This document shows positions 10,846-22,833 of a DNA stretch of 64,000 nt, piece after piece. A program made the position numbers and the translations under genes. The stretch spans positions 38,987,269 through 39,051,268 of the forward strand of contig NC_080069.1 of assembly GCF_949987535.1 (NCBI RefSeq). The letters run 5' to 3'. How positions within the stretch are numbered: the stretch's first letter is position 1; the number at the start of each line of letters is the position of its first letter. The DNA is from Balaenoptera acutorostrata (lineage: Eukaryota; Chordata; Mammalia; Artiodactyla; Balaenopteridae). The notes beneath the pieces are model-generated. The model saw only the letters and a list, made by a program, of their open reading frames with translations. It searched no databases and was not told the origin of the DNA.

Positions 10846-12020
10846 ATATTAGTAATGATTAATTCTGGGTTAAAATATGAGTTACTATTATTATTTCTTT
10901 GTTTGATTTTTTGCACTTTTCATACCAGACCAGACCACGCCAAACCAAAATAAGACTGAATGGAACTTCACAAACTTCTTTCTGGCTCTATTAGTGGTAG
11001 CTGCCAACATCATCCCTTTTCGGGAGAAATCGTTTTATTTAGTTAATGCACAAAGCAATCACTCACAGCCATGACTGTCATAAGTCAACAAAATTTGTTG
11101 AATACCTATTGTGTGCAACTTGTGCTGAGTCAAAAAGAAGATTTAGGAAGCTCTTGGCAAAGCTGATTCAAATTTCTAATCTCTAAACTGAAGCTAACTT
11201 TTTATTTTGCTGGCAAGTGCTTATATGCCTTTGGTTCATTTCTGGTCTTTGGAAAGTAGAACATAGTATTAGTAAATGTAGGAAAACACATTCATGCACC
11301 CTGGAAAATTAGTGTTGATGCTGGTCATTTTCCAAATAAACAACTGAACTGAACTTTATTAAGATGAAAGACTTATTATAGTTAACTCCCAGAATAACTT
11401 GGTTCTGTCTGGGTCCTTGTTTTAATTGATTTAAATACTGAGTGATATCAAATTCCTGTTTCCCAAGTTCAAAGAGAAGTGGATGATCCAGAGAGATGAA
11501 TGTTAATGATAAGAAAAGGACAAATTCAATACTCCCAGACTATCCAAATAAAAACACAATGTGTTTTGATCTTTGGCCTACTTGCCAAGGAATTTAATCT
11601 CTAGTAACATAAAGCTTTTGGCCCAGGACTTTTAGAGAGGTGGAGTTGACCATTTACAAAAGAAGATGGTTGTGAATGATTTATACTTGTAAAAATAACT
11701 TGTAGCTCATTATTTATTCTTAAATAATAAACTCATATTTATTTAAGACCGAGTCACATGGATGATATTGGCGCACGATTTACTCGCTTACTTAAATGCA
11801 GTTGAAAACCTTTCGTTTTTAGCCTTTTTATGCATTTTGCAAGCTGAAAGAGCCAGTTTCTTTAGTTTAGTACCAGTATCTAACAATACATTTCAGAGCC
11901 TCTAGTCATTATTTTGTGTTTTTATAGGGGAGAAGATTAACTTTTTAAAAAATCAATTGGATTCAGATCATTCTATTGCTCGTTGACTATCAATATAGCA
12001 TGGGCATGGACCCATCCTAG
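10846..12020. other. Unique DNA, no gene recognised
   Basis: No repeat family and no convincing exon. The part from about 11740 to 11950 has balanced, non-repetitive sequence with CpG retained (GGCGCACGATTTACTCGC) and AT-rich homeodomain-like motifs. It could be a conserved non-coding element, but conservation cannot be judged from one sequence. Confidence 0.4.
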
Positions 12021-12021
12021 A

Positions 12022-12245
12022 AGCAGAGTGTTTAAGAGTGAGGGCATTGGGGTTAGATCCACTTAGTCCTCCTTGGGCAAAGCTCTTTCCTCTCTGAACC
12101 TCATTTCTTGCACCTGTAAAATGGGGACTGATATCTTCTTCATAAAGTAATTGTAAGAATTAAATGAGATGATATGGTGGGGGAGAATTAAGCTAGTTCT
12201 ATAATGCACGTTTAGTTCTCAGTAAGGGGCTCATTGCTGTTTTAT
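12022..12245 (+). repeat. MIR SINE fragment
   Basis: Sense MIR blocks are visible: GGGCAAAGCTCTTTCCTCTCTGAACCTCA, then CACCTGTAAAATGGGGACTGAT, then a GTAAGAATTAAATGAGATGAT-type segment. MIRs are ancient tRNA-derived SINEs mobilised by L2. The copy lacks the 5' tRNA part and has no clear target-site duplication. Confidence 0.8.
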
Positions 12246-12489
12246 TATTGACAAAAGTAGTTTATTCAAAGCCAATCAATTCCTCCACTGTCCTTGCTGA
12301 AAATGTACCTAAAGCCATTTCTAAGCTGTGATTCCTTCCCCACCTCAAATGTCTCCTTCACGTGCTCATTCACAGCATGGCTAGTCAAATCTCTTATGTG
12401 GATGTCATTTCCCACATCATCACTCTTTTCTTTAATCTCTACCAGATTTTTATCCCCTTTTAAACAGCCCCTTCATTATAAAGATTTCT

Positions 12490-13960
12490 GAGAGAGGGGG
12501 TATAATGGTAGTGGTTAATCTTTTCTTTTATAGATTATGCTTTTGGTATACCGAAGACATATTTGTCTGGCCCATAGTTACAAAGATTTTTCTCCCATGA
12601 TTTCTTCTAGAAGTTTTATAGTTTTAGATTTTACATTTAGGTCTATAATCCATTTTGAGTTAATTTTTGTATAGGGTAAAGTATGGATCAACATTCATTT
12701 TTTTAAAATAATTAATTAATTTATTTATTTTTGGCTGTGTTGGGTCTTCGTTTCTGTGCGAGGGCTTTCTCCAGTTGCGGCGAGTGGGAGCCACTCTTCA
12801 TCACGGTGCGCGGGCCTCTCACTATGGCAGCCTCTCTTGTTGCGGAGCACAGGTTCCAGACGCGCAGGCTCAGTAGTTGTGGCTCACGGGCCCAGTTGCT
12901 CCGCGGCATGTGAGATCTTCCCAGACCAGGGCTCGAACCTGTGTCCTCTGCATTGGCAGGCAGATTTTCAACCACTGTGCCACCAGGGAAGCCCCAACAT
13001 TCATTTTTATACGTGTGGTAGCCAATTGTTCCAGCACTATCTATTTAAAAGACTATTGCTTTTCCTCTGAATTATCTTTGTACTAATCAGAAATCAATTG
13101 TCCATATATGTGTGGGCCTATTTCCAGGTTATCTCTTCTGTTTCATTATTCTACTTGTCTATCTTGACAACAGTACCATAGTATCTTGAGTATTGTAGCT
13201 TTATCATAGGTCTTGAAGTCAGGTAGTATTCATGTAAGTTCTTTAACTTTATTCTTCTTTTTCAAAGTTGTTTTGGCTATTTTAGATCCTTTGCATTTCC
13301 ATATGAATTTTAGAATCAGCCTGTCAATTTCTATAAATAAAAGTCTGCTTGGATTTTGGCCTGGAATGCTTTGAATATACAGATCAATTTGGAGAGAATT
13401 ATTATCCTAACAATACCAAGTATTCCAATCCATAAACATGCTATATCTCTCCATTTATTTAAATCTTCTTCAATTTCTTTCAGTAATGTTTGGTAGTTTT
13501 AAGAATGCAGATCTTACATGTCTTTTGTCATAATTGTCTCTAACCATTTTAATATTTTTGATGCTATTGTAAATTATATTTAAAAAATTTTTATTTTCAG
13601 ATTGTTTTCAGTGTATAAAAATACAATAGATTCTTATATATTGATCTGGTGTCCTGTCACCTTGCTAAATGCACTTATTAGTTCAAATAGTTTTTTTGTT
13701 TTGTTTTGTTTATTTTGGATTCTGTAAGATTTTCTACATAGATGATTATGTGGTCTGTGAAAATATGGAATTAATGCATTGGCTAAACCCTGTATACTAC
13801 AATATTGAATAGAAATATTTAGAGTAGATCTGCTTGCCTTGCTGCTTGTATTTAAAGTAGGTTTTGTGAAGTCAGCATATATAGTTGGATCTTACTTTTT
13901 CCAATATGATAATCTCTAGATTTTAATAAAGATGTTTAGACCATTTCCAGTAAATACTAT
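12490..13960 (-). mobile_element. Ancient L1M ORF2 region, antisense, hosting a CHR SINE
   Basis: On the minus strand this is decayed L1M ORF2. Plus-strand landmarks are TCTATAATCCATTTTGAGTTAA (12641-12662), then after the SINE CTATCTATTTAAAAGACTATTGC, TATGTGTGGGCCTATTTCCAGG (13106-13127), GTACCATAGTATCTTGAGTATTGTAG (13170-13196), TTTTGGCTATTTTAGATCCTTTGC and the AGATTTTCTACATAGATGATTATGT block (13727-13752). A CHR SINE at 12705-12994 splits it, with duplicated L1M sequence at both edges. No open reading frame of any length survives. Confidence 0.8.
12689..13008 (-). mobile_element. CHR-type tRNA-derived SINE with 14-bp target-site duplications
   Basis: The element occupies about 12705-12994 in antisense, flanked by the direct repeat CAACATTCATTTTT at 12689-12702 and 12995-13008. 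On its own strand it begins GGGGCTTCCCTGGTGG, has a pol III box A-like segment (TGGCACAGTGG, with A for G in the usual GCG) and box B GGTTCGAGCCC, and ends in an (AAAT)n/A-rich tail. This family is characteristic of whales, dolphins and hippos and is moved by L1. The overlapping frames (12721-12975 and 12756-13070) come from the SINE itself and recur at other copies. Confidence 0.95.
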
Positions 13961-14239
13961 CATTGATATATTTGGATTTAAAGCTAAAATCTTTCTCTTT
14001 GCTTTACGTTATGCTATCTGTTCCTTGTTTTCTTTTTTCTTTTCACTTTCTTTTGGATTCAGTATTTTTATGAATTCATTTTACCTCCTGTATTAGTCCT
14101 ATTTTTTATTTTTTATATTTTTGGAGGCTTGATATCTCTAGGGGGCAAAGCAAAAAATCTGCTTTCAATGGCATTAGTCTCTCCATGGCATCACCTCTAT
14201 AAATTAAAATCCTGTGGGTGCAAATGAGACATCCCCTTT

Positions 14240-16200
14240 GTTGACTTCTTAGCTATAACTCTTTGTTGTATTATTTTAGTGGTTGACTTAGAGTTTACAG
14301 TGTACTACATCTTTAACTTACTACAGTCTACCTTCAAGTGATATTGTACAATGTTACATATAGTGCAACCACCTTACAACAGTATACTTACATTTCTCCC
14401 CTCCTAGCCTTTGTACAATTATTTTCAAAGAATATTTTTACATATGTTATAAACAACATAATGTTATTATTTTATCTTTCTTTAAGTAGTCAATTATATT
14501 TTAAAGATATTTAAGTACTTAAAAACATGTCTCATATTTACCCATGTAATTACCATTTCTAGTGTCCCTCATTCCTTTGTGTAGTTTTGTATCTCTCTCT
14601 AGTATTATTTTCCTAGTTCTTAAAGGATTTCCTACAAAATTTCTCATAAGTTTGCTAGCAATAAACTCTTTTAGCTTTTGTGTTCTAAAAAGTCTTTATT
14701 TTGCCCTTATTTTGAATATATATTTTCATTGAGTATAAAATTCTAGATTGAAAGTTGTTTCCTTTTAGTACTTTAACAATGTTACTCTACTGTCTTCTGT
14801 CTTGTGTTGTTTCCAATGACAAATCTGCTGTCATTTACTCTATATTACTAGTTTTAAGCCATTAATAGTGACATGTCTGGGTGGGTTTTCTTCATGTTTC
14901 CTGTGCTTGGGGTTCATTGAACTTCTTGGCTCTGCAAATTTATATTTTTTAAATCAAATTTGGAAATTTTTAGCCTTATTTGTTAAAATATTTTTCCTGC
15001 CATCCATCCTTTAGAAGACTCCAATTACATATACATAGTCCAAGTGAACTTGTTCCATAGCTCACTGTTGCTCTGTTAATTTTTTCAGTATCTTTTTCTC
15101 TGTGTTTTATTTGGATAGTTTCAAGTTCACCAGTCCTTTTTCTTTTTTTTGCTATATCCAATCTGATATTAATTCCAAGCTGTATATTTTCCATCTCAGG
15201 CATTGTAGTTTTATTTCTAGATGTTTGAATTGGGTTTTTCTTATATTTCCATGTCTATATTTAAATTTTTCAATCTTTGCCTAGTTCTTAAATATATGGA
15301 ATAAAGGTACAATAACTGCTTTAATTCCTTCGATATCCTTGTCTACAAATTCTGTCATTTCTGGGTCAGTTTCAATAAACTGTTTTTTCTCCTCATTATG
15401 TGTTATATTTTCCTGCCTCTTTGCATGCTTGGTAATTTTTTACCAAACTGTACCTTATTAGGTACTGGAAATTTTTGTGTTCTTGTAAACATTCTTGAGC
15501 TTATTCTGGGATACATTTAAGTTACTTACAAACAGCTCGATCCTTTTGGGTCTTGTTTTTAAGCTTTGTTAAATGGAACCCGATCAGTCTATGGTTAATT
15601 TTGCCCCAGTACTAAGGTAGGACTCTTCTGAATCTTCTCCACAATGCTCCATGAGTTATGAGGGGTTTTTGTTTGCTTGTTTGTTGTTGTTTTACTCTGG
15701 TCAGTAGAAACAGAAATTACTCCCAGGCTGTGTGAACTCTATGGATTTTTCTCTCTGATTCTTTCAGTTGGGTACTTCTCTGACATCAGATAGTTTCCTT
15801 GTATACATTCACAATCAGTACGGAGCTGAAGAGTCAAAGGGACTATTTGAAGTAATTTTGGGCTCTGTCTCTTTGAAGGTCCCTCTTCTCTGGTATTCTC
15901 CCCTGTGAACTCTAGACACCTTGGCCTCACTAGATCCCTACCTATATCTCCTCAACTCAGAGACCTGGATTCCTCTCCATGGACCATGACCTAAAAACTC
16001 TCCAGGCAGTAATCAGGGGCCATCATAGAAATCACCTCATTTGTTTCCCAGCTCTTAGACTACTGTCCTTTTTTTCCTAAATGTCTTGAAAACAATTTTT
16101 ATATATATTTTAAAATATATTTTTTGTATGTGTTTCAAGTTGATGGGTAAATTTGGTCCCTGTTACTCCATCACTCACTGTGGTCTTGGGTTTCCTGCTT
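14240..16200 (-). mobile_element. Ancient L1M-type 5'-region sequence, antisense
   Basis: Long decayed stretch matching, in antisense, the 5' region seen upstream of many old L1M or HAL1 elements. Blocks include AAGTCTTTATTTTGCCCTTATTTTG (about 14691), GGGTTCATTGAACTTCTTGGCTCTGC (14911-14936), AATTCTGTCATTTCTGGGTCAG (15348-15369), CTGCCTCTTTGCATGCTTGGTAATTTTTTACC (15415-15444) and a TACTGGAAATTTTTGTG segment. The same sort of sequence recurs at about 23150-23800. Subfamily not determined; 14100-14240 and 15900-16200 are less certain. Confidence 0.6.
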
Positions 16201-17415
16201 TGGAATAGGTTGGTACTTTCAAGGATATCAGAAAAAAAAAAAACAAAAAAACTGCCACACTTCTCACTTCCATCCTCAACTCTCAAAGTCTCTATGTAAA
16301 TTTATATTTATCTAATAAATTAATAAAGAATTTAGCTTTATAGTATTTATTATGTGAATTAATACAGTTATATCACTTCATTTATATATGTCAGAGGGTC
16401 TTGTATGATGCAATATATGTGAGGTGTTTTGGGGGAGGAAAAAGATTCACTGTGGTGCCTCCACTCATTTATTCTCTATAAATGACAGATATATCGCAGC
16501 TTACACATATCTAGTTAAGCAGATTGATGCACTATATTATCTAGTTTTAACTAGATGATGCCTCTGAAAATAGACAATTAACTCAACAAGGTTCGGCAAA
16601 GACACCACGGATAGGAGATAATATAAAAACAAAAGCCTAAGAAAATACTTTTAAAAAAAGAAGGAAGATATTACACTTACTCTATTCCAAGTTTGAGTGT
16701 TTTATATATATATATATATAACAGCCGAAATTTTGAGTTGCCTAATTCACACCTTCCCAGAGGAGATGGACAGAGGCGAGGCTCTGCCTTCTTGTTTCAG
16801 GTCTCGTACTGTGAACAAGTTTCCTTTTTGTGGATTATTTACTGCCAGGTTTTTCATCTTTTTGTGCTTTCTGTTGGTGATTTTACTGTGCCGAACTGCT
16901 ATCTACTGTTCCTAAGTGCAAGAAGGCTGTGATGTGCCTTCCAGAGAAAACATGTGTGAGATAAGCTTTGTTCAGGCATGAGTTATGGTGCTGTTGAAAC
17001 ACAAACACACATAAAACAAGTTATGTATTTATTGGCTGATAAAAATATTGTGACCAAAGGCTCGTAAGAATCTAACCATGTGTTTTCTCTAGGAGCCAGA
17101 GTTCAATATTTGCTAGTTCAGTGTTCGGTGACTTAATAGACTATAATTGCTGCAAATAATGTGACCTGACTGCATATAAAGGGAAAACCCCACAAATCTA
17201 ATGAGATTTTACAAAAAGTAGGTCAAAACATTAATATTATCAGGAAGTTTATTGAAAATTAGATTGCATGTACTAAAGTTACCCAGTGACATGCTTACAA
17301 AAATATAAGCTCTCAAGAACAACTGATCCAGGATTTGGCAATCATCATAGTAATAATTGATTCAGAAAAAAATCATCAATGGATGATTGATATCATCGGT
17401 GGATTACTATTTTCT
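16200..17415. other. Unique DNA with a short (TA)n, no gene recognised
   Basis: A (TA)10-type run lies at about 16702-16721. Overlapping small frames at 16693-16932 and 16697-16915 begin in this run and show no recognisable similarity. Nothing else was identified. Confidence 0.45.
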
Positions 17416-17419
17416 GAGG

Positions 17420-18145
17420 AACAGACTATTGACTTAGTCTTGAAGTCTCTCTCCACACAATGCTATTAACACAAAAGGGAAAGTAAAGAGAATTTTACAG
17501 TAGTGAAAAATTACGTGGCAGACACCACTTTAACTAAATGATCAAAGCTAACATCAAATGGAACAAAATGACATCGTGTGCCTCTTGATAAAATGCACTG
17601 AAAAGGACACAGAATCACTTCTATGACATTTCTTCCAAAAATGTATAACCTGATTCTAATCAGGAAGAAACAAATTCAAATTGCTTGAATTTTTGAAAAA
17701 TATCAAGGTCATGAGGAAGAAAGGAAGATTAAGGAACTGCTCCAAATTAGAAGAGATGAAGAGGCATGTGAAGTAACTGCAGTGTGTGATTCTCAATGAA
17801 ATCCTGGATAGGAAAGGACATTATTGGGATAATTGGTGAAATTTGAATAAAGCTTGCAGGTTAAATAATAGTGTTCTATTAGTGTTAAGTTCCTGGTTTT
17901 TGGGAGAGAATGTTCTAATTCATAGGGAATATGCACTGAAGGATTTAGATGTAAAGGAAGCCTCATATCTGCAACTTACTATTGGATAGTTCATAAAAAA
18001 ATAATGTATGTGTATTCAGAGAGACTGATAAAGCAAACATATATCAGTAAAATGATAACAGCTGGGAGAAATCTATGTGAAGATTATACAAGAGTTATTT
18101 GTACTGTTCTCACAACTATTTCACAATAAAAAGTAAAAAATAGAT
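17420..18145 (+). mobile_element. Old L1M 3' end, sense
   Basis: Sense 3' UTR of an ancient L1M. Landmarks are AAAGGACATTATTGGGATAATTGG (17813-17836), a TGAATAAAGCTTGCAGGTTAAATAATAG block, AGAATGTTCTAATTCATAGGGAATATGC, CTGCAACTTACTATTGGATAGTTCA (17970-17994), and the terminal TTGTACTGTTCTCACAACTATTTCACAATAAAAAGT (18099-18135), which includes a poly(A) signal. The 5' boundary is approximate. Confidence 0.75.
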
Positions 18146-18479
18146 GGACTTTTTCTATGATGACAATCATGATTAGTAGTATGCCATGTAGCAGATAGTT
18201 TGGGGGAAAAATTTCTATTTACTCTGGTCCTATTAGGAAAAGTGACATTTTAAACAATAAGTGGTTAGAGATGCTTTTTAAATAGAAACTTTGTCACAGA
18301 AAGAACATTTGGGAATAGATATTTGAAAATATTTCTTATTATCATGACCCTTTAAAAACTTTGAGTGTACTTATGAAAAATGCTGTATTTGCGCACTTGA
18401 ATGAAAATGTGGTAATAAAATTTTCTAACCTGTTGAAAAGTCTTCCAAATGTGGTGTTTCAGCAGAATTCTGTTTTAGA

Positions 18480-19012
18480 TAATATTTCTTCATAATAAAC
18501 AACTCCAAAACTAAGTAGTTTAAAATAATTTATGATTATTTCTCACAGTTCTGGGTTCAGAACCAACTGGATGGTTCTCACTTGGAGGTCTTACACACAG
18601 CTACAGGTACATGCTGAGCAGGGCTCAAGTCACCTGAAGATTTCTCATTCACAGGTCTGGTGTCTGGGCTAGGTTGGCTGGAACATTTGGGGCCTGGCCA
18701 GGCATCTCTTTCCTTCTTTCTCCATGTGGATTGCTTGGGCTTCCTCATGGCATGGCAGCCTCCAGGTAGTCAGACGGTGGCTGGCTTTCCCCAGAGCCAG
18801 TGTTCTAAAAGAGTCAAACTCCAAGAGGCTTCTTATGGCCAAGCCTCAGAAGTCTGGCAGCTTCACTTTTACATTATTCTACTGGCTAAAGCAGTCACAA
18901 ACCAGCCAAGATTCAAGGGAACGAAAGAACAGACTCCCTGTCTCAGTAGGGAAATGACTTGCATCAGCAAGGAGGGAAGGAATTGAAGGCGGCCATCTTG
19001 GAGAGAAGCTAC
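18480..19012 (-). mobile_element. MLT1-like LTR (ERVL-MaLR type), antisense
   Basis: In antisense the sequence runs from AATAAACAACTCCAAAACTAAGTAG with the TTATGATTATTTCTCACAG poly(A)-region equivalent near 18528, through a middle with TCTCCATGTGGATTGCTTGGGC, to AAGGCGGCCATCTTGGAGAGAAGC at 18985-19008, which fits one end of MLT1-type LTRs. The 108-codon plus-strand frame at 18660-18986 lies inside this LTR and has no independent support as a gene. Confidence 0.65.
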
Positions 19013-19519
19013 CAACTTTTGAGTCTAATTTGTTAAAATACAGAAACTATGACAAGTTCTGATTACTCCATAAGGAAAACACTGATGTATGGGGAAATGG
19101 ACATTTTCCAGTCAAACTTTAGGAAAAGATGATGATCAATTGGTGGATCGCATTTCAAAATGAATATCTTAATTCGGTCAGTACAGCCAACCATGTACTT
19201 CTTCCCTTTGAGTCCACCTTTGTGGGGTAACATCTTCATCTATGACAGATAATAAACTGAACTTAGAACCAGAGTTTTGAATGGTTGTATCAAAAAGTGT
19301 AGAGTCAAATTTTTTAAAAAGGAATATATTCAATCACTTTATTCTCACTAAATATTGCTATTAATAATAGTTTTATTGAAAGAAGAAACTTTTAATTATT
19401 AATAAATATCATAAAATACTAACTACTTTTTATCATCCCTTTTAACTTCCATTTTTATATATAATTTACATGCACGATATATGTGTACATTTGCACATTA
19501 GAGAAAGACATGAAAGTAT

Positions 19520-19700
19520 TGTGCTAAGAGCATAGATTCTGGAGCAAGATGCCTGGGTTTATTACTTGCTGTGTGACCCTGAACAGGTTACTTGACCTCT
19601 CTGTGCCTCAGCTCTCAATTCTAAGTAAGGGTAATGATAATACCCTATCATAGATTGTGAGCAGTATTTGAGTTAATATATAGCTTGGCTTGTAGTATTT
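19520..19700 (+). repeat. MIR SINE fragment
   Basis: Good sense match to the MIR core: AAGAGCATAGATTCTGGAGC, GCCTGGGTTTATTACTTGC, TGTGTGACCCTGAACAGGTTACTTGACCTCTCTGTGCCTCAG, then a GGGTAATGATAATACC segment. Flanks are unique or L1M. Confidence 0.9.
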
Positions 19701-19759
19701 AGCTATAACTATTACTATTCAGCAATATCTTTTAAAATAAAAACATGCAGGCCATTTGA

Positions 19760-20290
19760 CCAAACGCTTCTTCATCTAGGTATAACTATAGAGAAATACT
19801 TGTGTGCACCAGAGGCTTTGTACAAGAATGTCCATTGAGGCAACATTTGTAACAGGAAAAAAGGTGGAAACCATCTAAATGTATAGGGGAAGAGTTTAAT
19901 AAAGTATGGCAAATAGATATGGTGGACTACTTCACAGTAGTTCCAAAGAGGAGGTAGATTTTCATGTACTGATATGAGAACATCACCAAATATTAAGTTA
20001 AAAATCAAGTTGTGGCACAATGAGTATGACATGATTCAATATATACGAAAGGCAATAATAAAATTAAGCCATACACTTGTATATTTGTAGTTGTATATAA
20101 ATATAAATATTTCTATTTGTATATAAATATTTGCATTGTTATATAAGCCTATAAAAATGTCTAGAAGGATATATGCCACACTTAGTTTACAGAAGAGTGG
20201 GTCAAACAGAACTGTGGGGTTTTCTGTACTTTGTAAATATTTTACAAGAATGCATCCATATAATGATTATATAATTTAAGATATATTTAA
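19760..20290 (+). mobile_element. Old L1M 3' region, sense
   Basis: Decayed L1M ORF2 end and 3' UTR in sense. Visible blocks are ATGTCCATTGAGGCAACATTTGTAA (19828), GTGGAAACCATCTAAATGTATAGGGG, GTATGGCAAATAGATATGGTGGACTACTT, CATGTACTGATATGAGAACATCACC and TTTTCTGTACTTTGTAAATATTTTACAAG. No coding potential remains. Confidence 0.75.
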
Positions 20291-20299
20291 AATATTTGT

Positions 20300-21880
20300 A
20301 AAAAGAGTGTGGGAGTCACTTATCTAGATTGTGGAAGGAAGACTGCATTGAACTTGACATGTTCACAATTAGTCTCATAATTAGTTACTTAATTGTGATC
20401 AGAATGGGGAAAACAGAAAAGTGGGCATTTTGTTGTTCTTTCTCAGACAACATTTCACCTATTACCTTCAATGTAGTAAGAAGAATTGTTTTTCCTTATT
20501 TTTTCAGCTAAAAAATGGTGGGGAGAAATTTTCTGAAAACATTTACTGTAGTCAGTAGCACAAACAGAAAATCTAAGAACTTATGCAGTTTGCTCCTTTC
20601 AAAACTCACCATCAATAAGCATTTATAAAATGAAAGAAACATTATCGATTAATCCCATGCATGGAGGAGAGTTTCCTTTTGCTATTGTAAGTATTCCACT
20701 CATTTCCTTGAGGAAAAAAAAGAAGTAGTATGACAGAATATTAAATTCATATCGTATATTATTCCTAAGTGAGAATCACTTTTCAAAAGTCCTGCTCGTA
20801 ATCGTGTCTTGATATATAACTTTACTACATGCCTTGAAGTCATTGGCAGTTCTCCAAAGAGACCAAACAGAACTTCAAATATTATTTCAGACCACGGAGG
20901 GAAAGGGGAGAAGTAAGATTGATTTCGTTTTAAATGACTGGAGCCAGGCTCTGCACGGACTAGTCTTTTTGCCTTATTCCCGTGGCTTTTCTTTGCCAAT
21001 TAGGGAGCATCACCTGGATGGGAGAGCGGCCTCCGTCTAACAAAGAGGCGGGGAGAGGCGTGCTCCTCCAACAGCTGCCCGCGCGTGTCAGCCCAAGTTA
21101 CAGAAGGGAGCAGCTGTGCCCCCATGAGAAAATCCACTCATATCTAACAGGAAGACAAGTGACCCCTGCAACTGCAGATAAGCAACTTGATCCCCTTCTG
21201 GAAAGTGATGGCCTTTGCAGTTTTTACAGGGTTAGCGGCAGTCTGAGGAGAGACCCCATCCTCAAAATCTGCCCTGTGGGGGGTCATGTGGCCCTGACAG
21301 AAACCAAACAAAACTCCTGAGCCACGGAAGGACGCCTTTCCACGTGGCAGGTGCTTAAGGGCTTGTGGCTGAGGCGTCTGGCTTTTGGTGCCTGGAAGAT
21401 GAGAGGGAAGGGGTAAAACGTGCTTCTGCTCTGCCCAGTTTCCACTTGAAAGCAGAAATACAGAACCAGAGAGCTGGGAGCTGGGTGAGTGGTCATCATC
21501 CGCACGATGGTATTTCCTACGAGGAAATCTTTTCAAAACATACTGGGGGACCCTGTGCAATGAGCAGAAAGCAGTGAGAGGCAGGGAGGGAGGAGAAGGC
21601 AGGTTTCAAGCCCTCAGCAGTCCAGGCCATGGAGAAAAAGGATTCCTAATCAAAATGCTTTCATCTTAACCAGTGCCCCTGGGGATCTGGGGGCTCTGCT
21701 TCCAAGTGAGGATCATGGAAGGCATGTGACTAACAGACCAAGATGAAACAGTATCCCTGCTAATACTGAAGCCATGTTCATGGAAGTGCTGGATAGGTTT
21801 ACCTCGTCCAGACATAAAGGAACCACTATGATACAACCCTGGGACAGGACAATAAGGACTATTTCTGTTCTTTTGGTGTG
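20300..21880. other. Unique DNA with GC-richer centre, no gene recognised
   Basis: Sequence is not recognisably repetitive. From about 20940 to 21600 GC content is higher and some CpG is retained (GAGGCGGGGAGAGGCGTGC, CTGCCCGCGCGTGTCAGCCC at 21077-21096). Frames of 112 codons (plus, 20982-21320) and 138 codons (minus, 21560-21144) overlap here without recognisable similarity. A regulatory role is possible but unproven. Confidence 0.4.
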
Positions 21881-22172
21881 TCTTTAACTGTTCTTAGTTT
21901 AGTTTTTTGCAGATAGGCAACACATTCACGTGGTTCAATAACCAGAACATATTAATCGTGGTACAGTCAAGACTGTCTCCCATCTTCCCAGACCCCACTG
22001 GGCAGCCACTTACTGTTAACTACCCTTTCAGAGTTTCTTTATGCAGATACAAACACATGCAAATGTAGATCATTGTCTCTCCTTTTATTTACTTAATGGC
22101 ATGAAGTTATAGAGGGCTTCATTCCTTTTTTTTTTTTTAACAATTTCATAACCTCCCACTGAATGGATGTAT

Positions 22173-22448
22173 AAGAATTAATTTAGGGCTTCCCTGGTGG
22201 CGCAGTGGTTGAGAATCTGCCTGCCAATGCAGGGGACACGGGTTCGAGCCCTGGTCTGGGAAGATCCCACATGCCGCGGAGCAACTGGGCCCATGAGCCA
22301 CAATTACTGAGCCTGCGCGTCTGGAGCCTGTGCTCCGCACCAAGAGAGGCCGCGATGGTGAGAGGCCCGCGCACCGCAATGAAGAGTGGTCCCCACTTGC
22401 CGCAACTAGAGAAAGCCCTCGCACAGAAACGAAGACTCAACACAGTCA

Positions 22449-22495
<47 letters not shown>

Positions 22496-22538
22496 AAGAA
22501 CGTGAATTTCTTTAAAAAAAAAAAAAAGAATTAATTTA
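22173..22538 (+). mobile_element. CHR-type SINE, full length, with 13-bp target-site duplications
   Basis: Target-site duplication AAGAATTAATTTA at 22173-22185 and 22526-22538. The body starts GGGCTTCCCTGGTGGCGCAG at 22186. Pol III box A TGGCGCAGTGG is at 22198-22208 and box B GGTTCGAGCCC at 22241-22251, both matching consensus, so the internal promoter looks intact. The body is followed by (AAAT)n at 22448-22497, then 16 non-repetitive bases (22498-22513), then an A-run to the duplication. High CpG content and clean duplications suggest a fairly young copy. The frame at 22205-22459 and its shadows are SINE-derived. Confidence 0.97.
22448..22497 (+). repeat. (AAAT)n tail microsatellite
   Basis: About 12 ATAA units forming the inner tail of the CHR SINE. 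Likely length-variable between individuals. Confidence 0.97.
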
Positions 22539-22833
22539 ACCAGCAGGCTGTTGATGGACATTAAACTGTTTCTAGTTTTTTGTGATTATCAACAAAGTAG
22601 CCAAGAATGACAATGTACATATGTCAATTCCACTCACCCTTATGCAAGCTTTCTATATAATAGATTTCCCAAAGTGGAATTACAGGGCCAAAAGGCATGT
22701 GGATTTTGGAGATGTGTTTAAATTATTCTAGATGCCTAGAAGCTATCTGGGATAATTTTCCACATTCTCACCAACAGTGTATATTCACACTTTGGAGTTT
22801 TGCCCTCTGATCAGTGAAAACTAGTATCTCATT

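Noticed and set aside
12721..13070. Frames beginning MVENLPANAEDTGSSPG or MRGLSPVAASGSHSS, repeated at 22.2 and 59.7 kb
   Set aside because: They lie in CHR SINEs and recur because the SINE recurs; transcribed by pol III, not translated.
18660..18986. 108-codon frame with tryptophan-rich start
   Set aside because: Inside an MLT1-like LTR with no coding role.
22198..22251. Possible tRNA gene because of box A and box B
   Set aside because: The boxes belong to the tRNA-derived head of a CHR SINE; no cloverleaf with an anticodon arm is kept.
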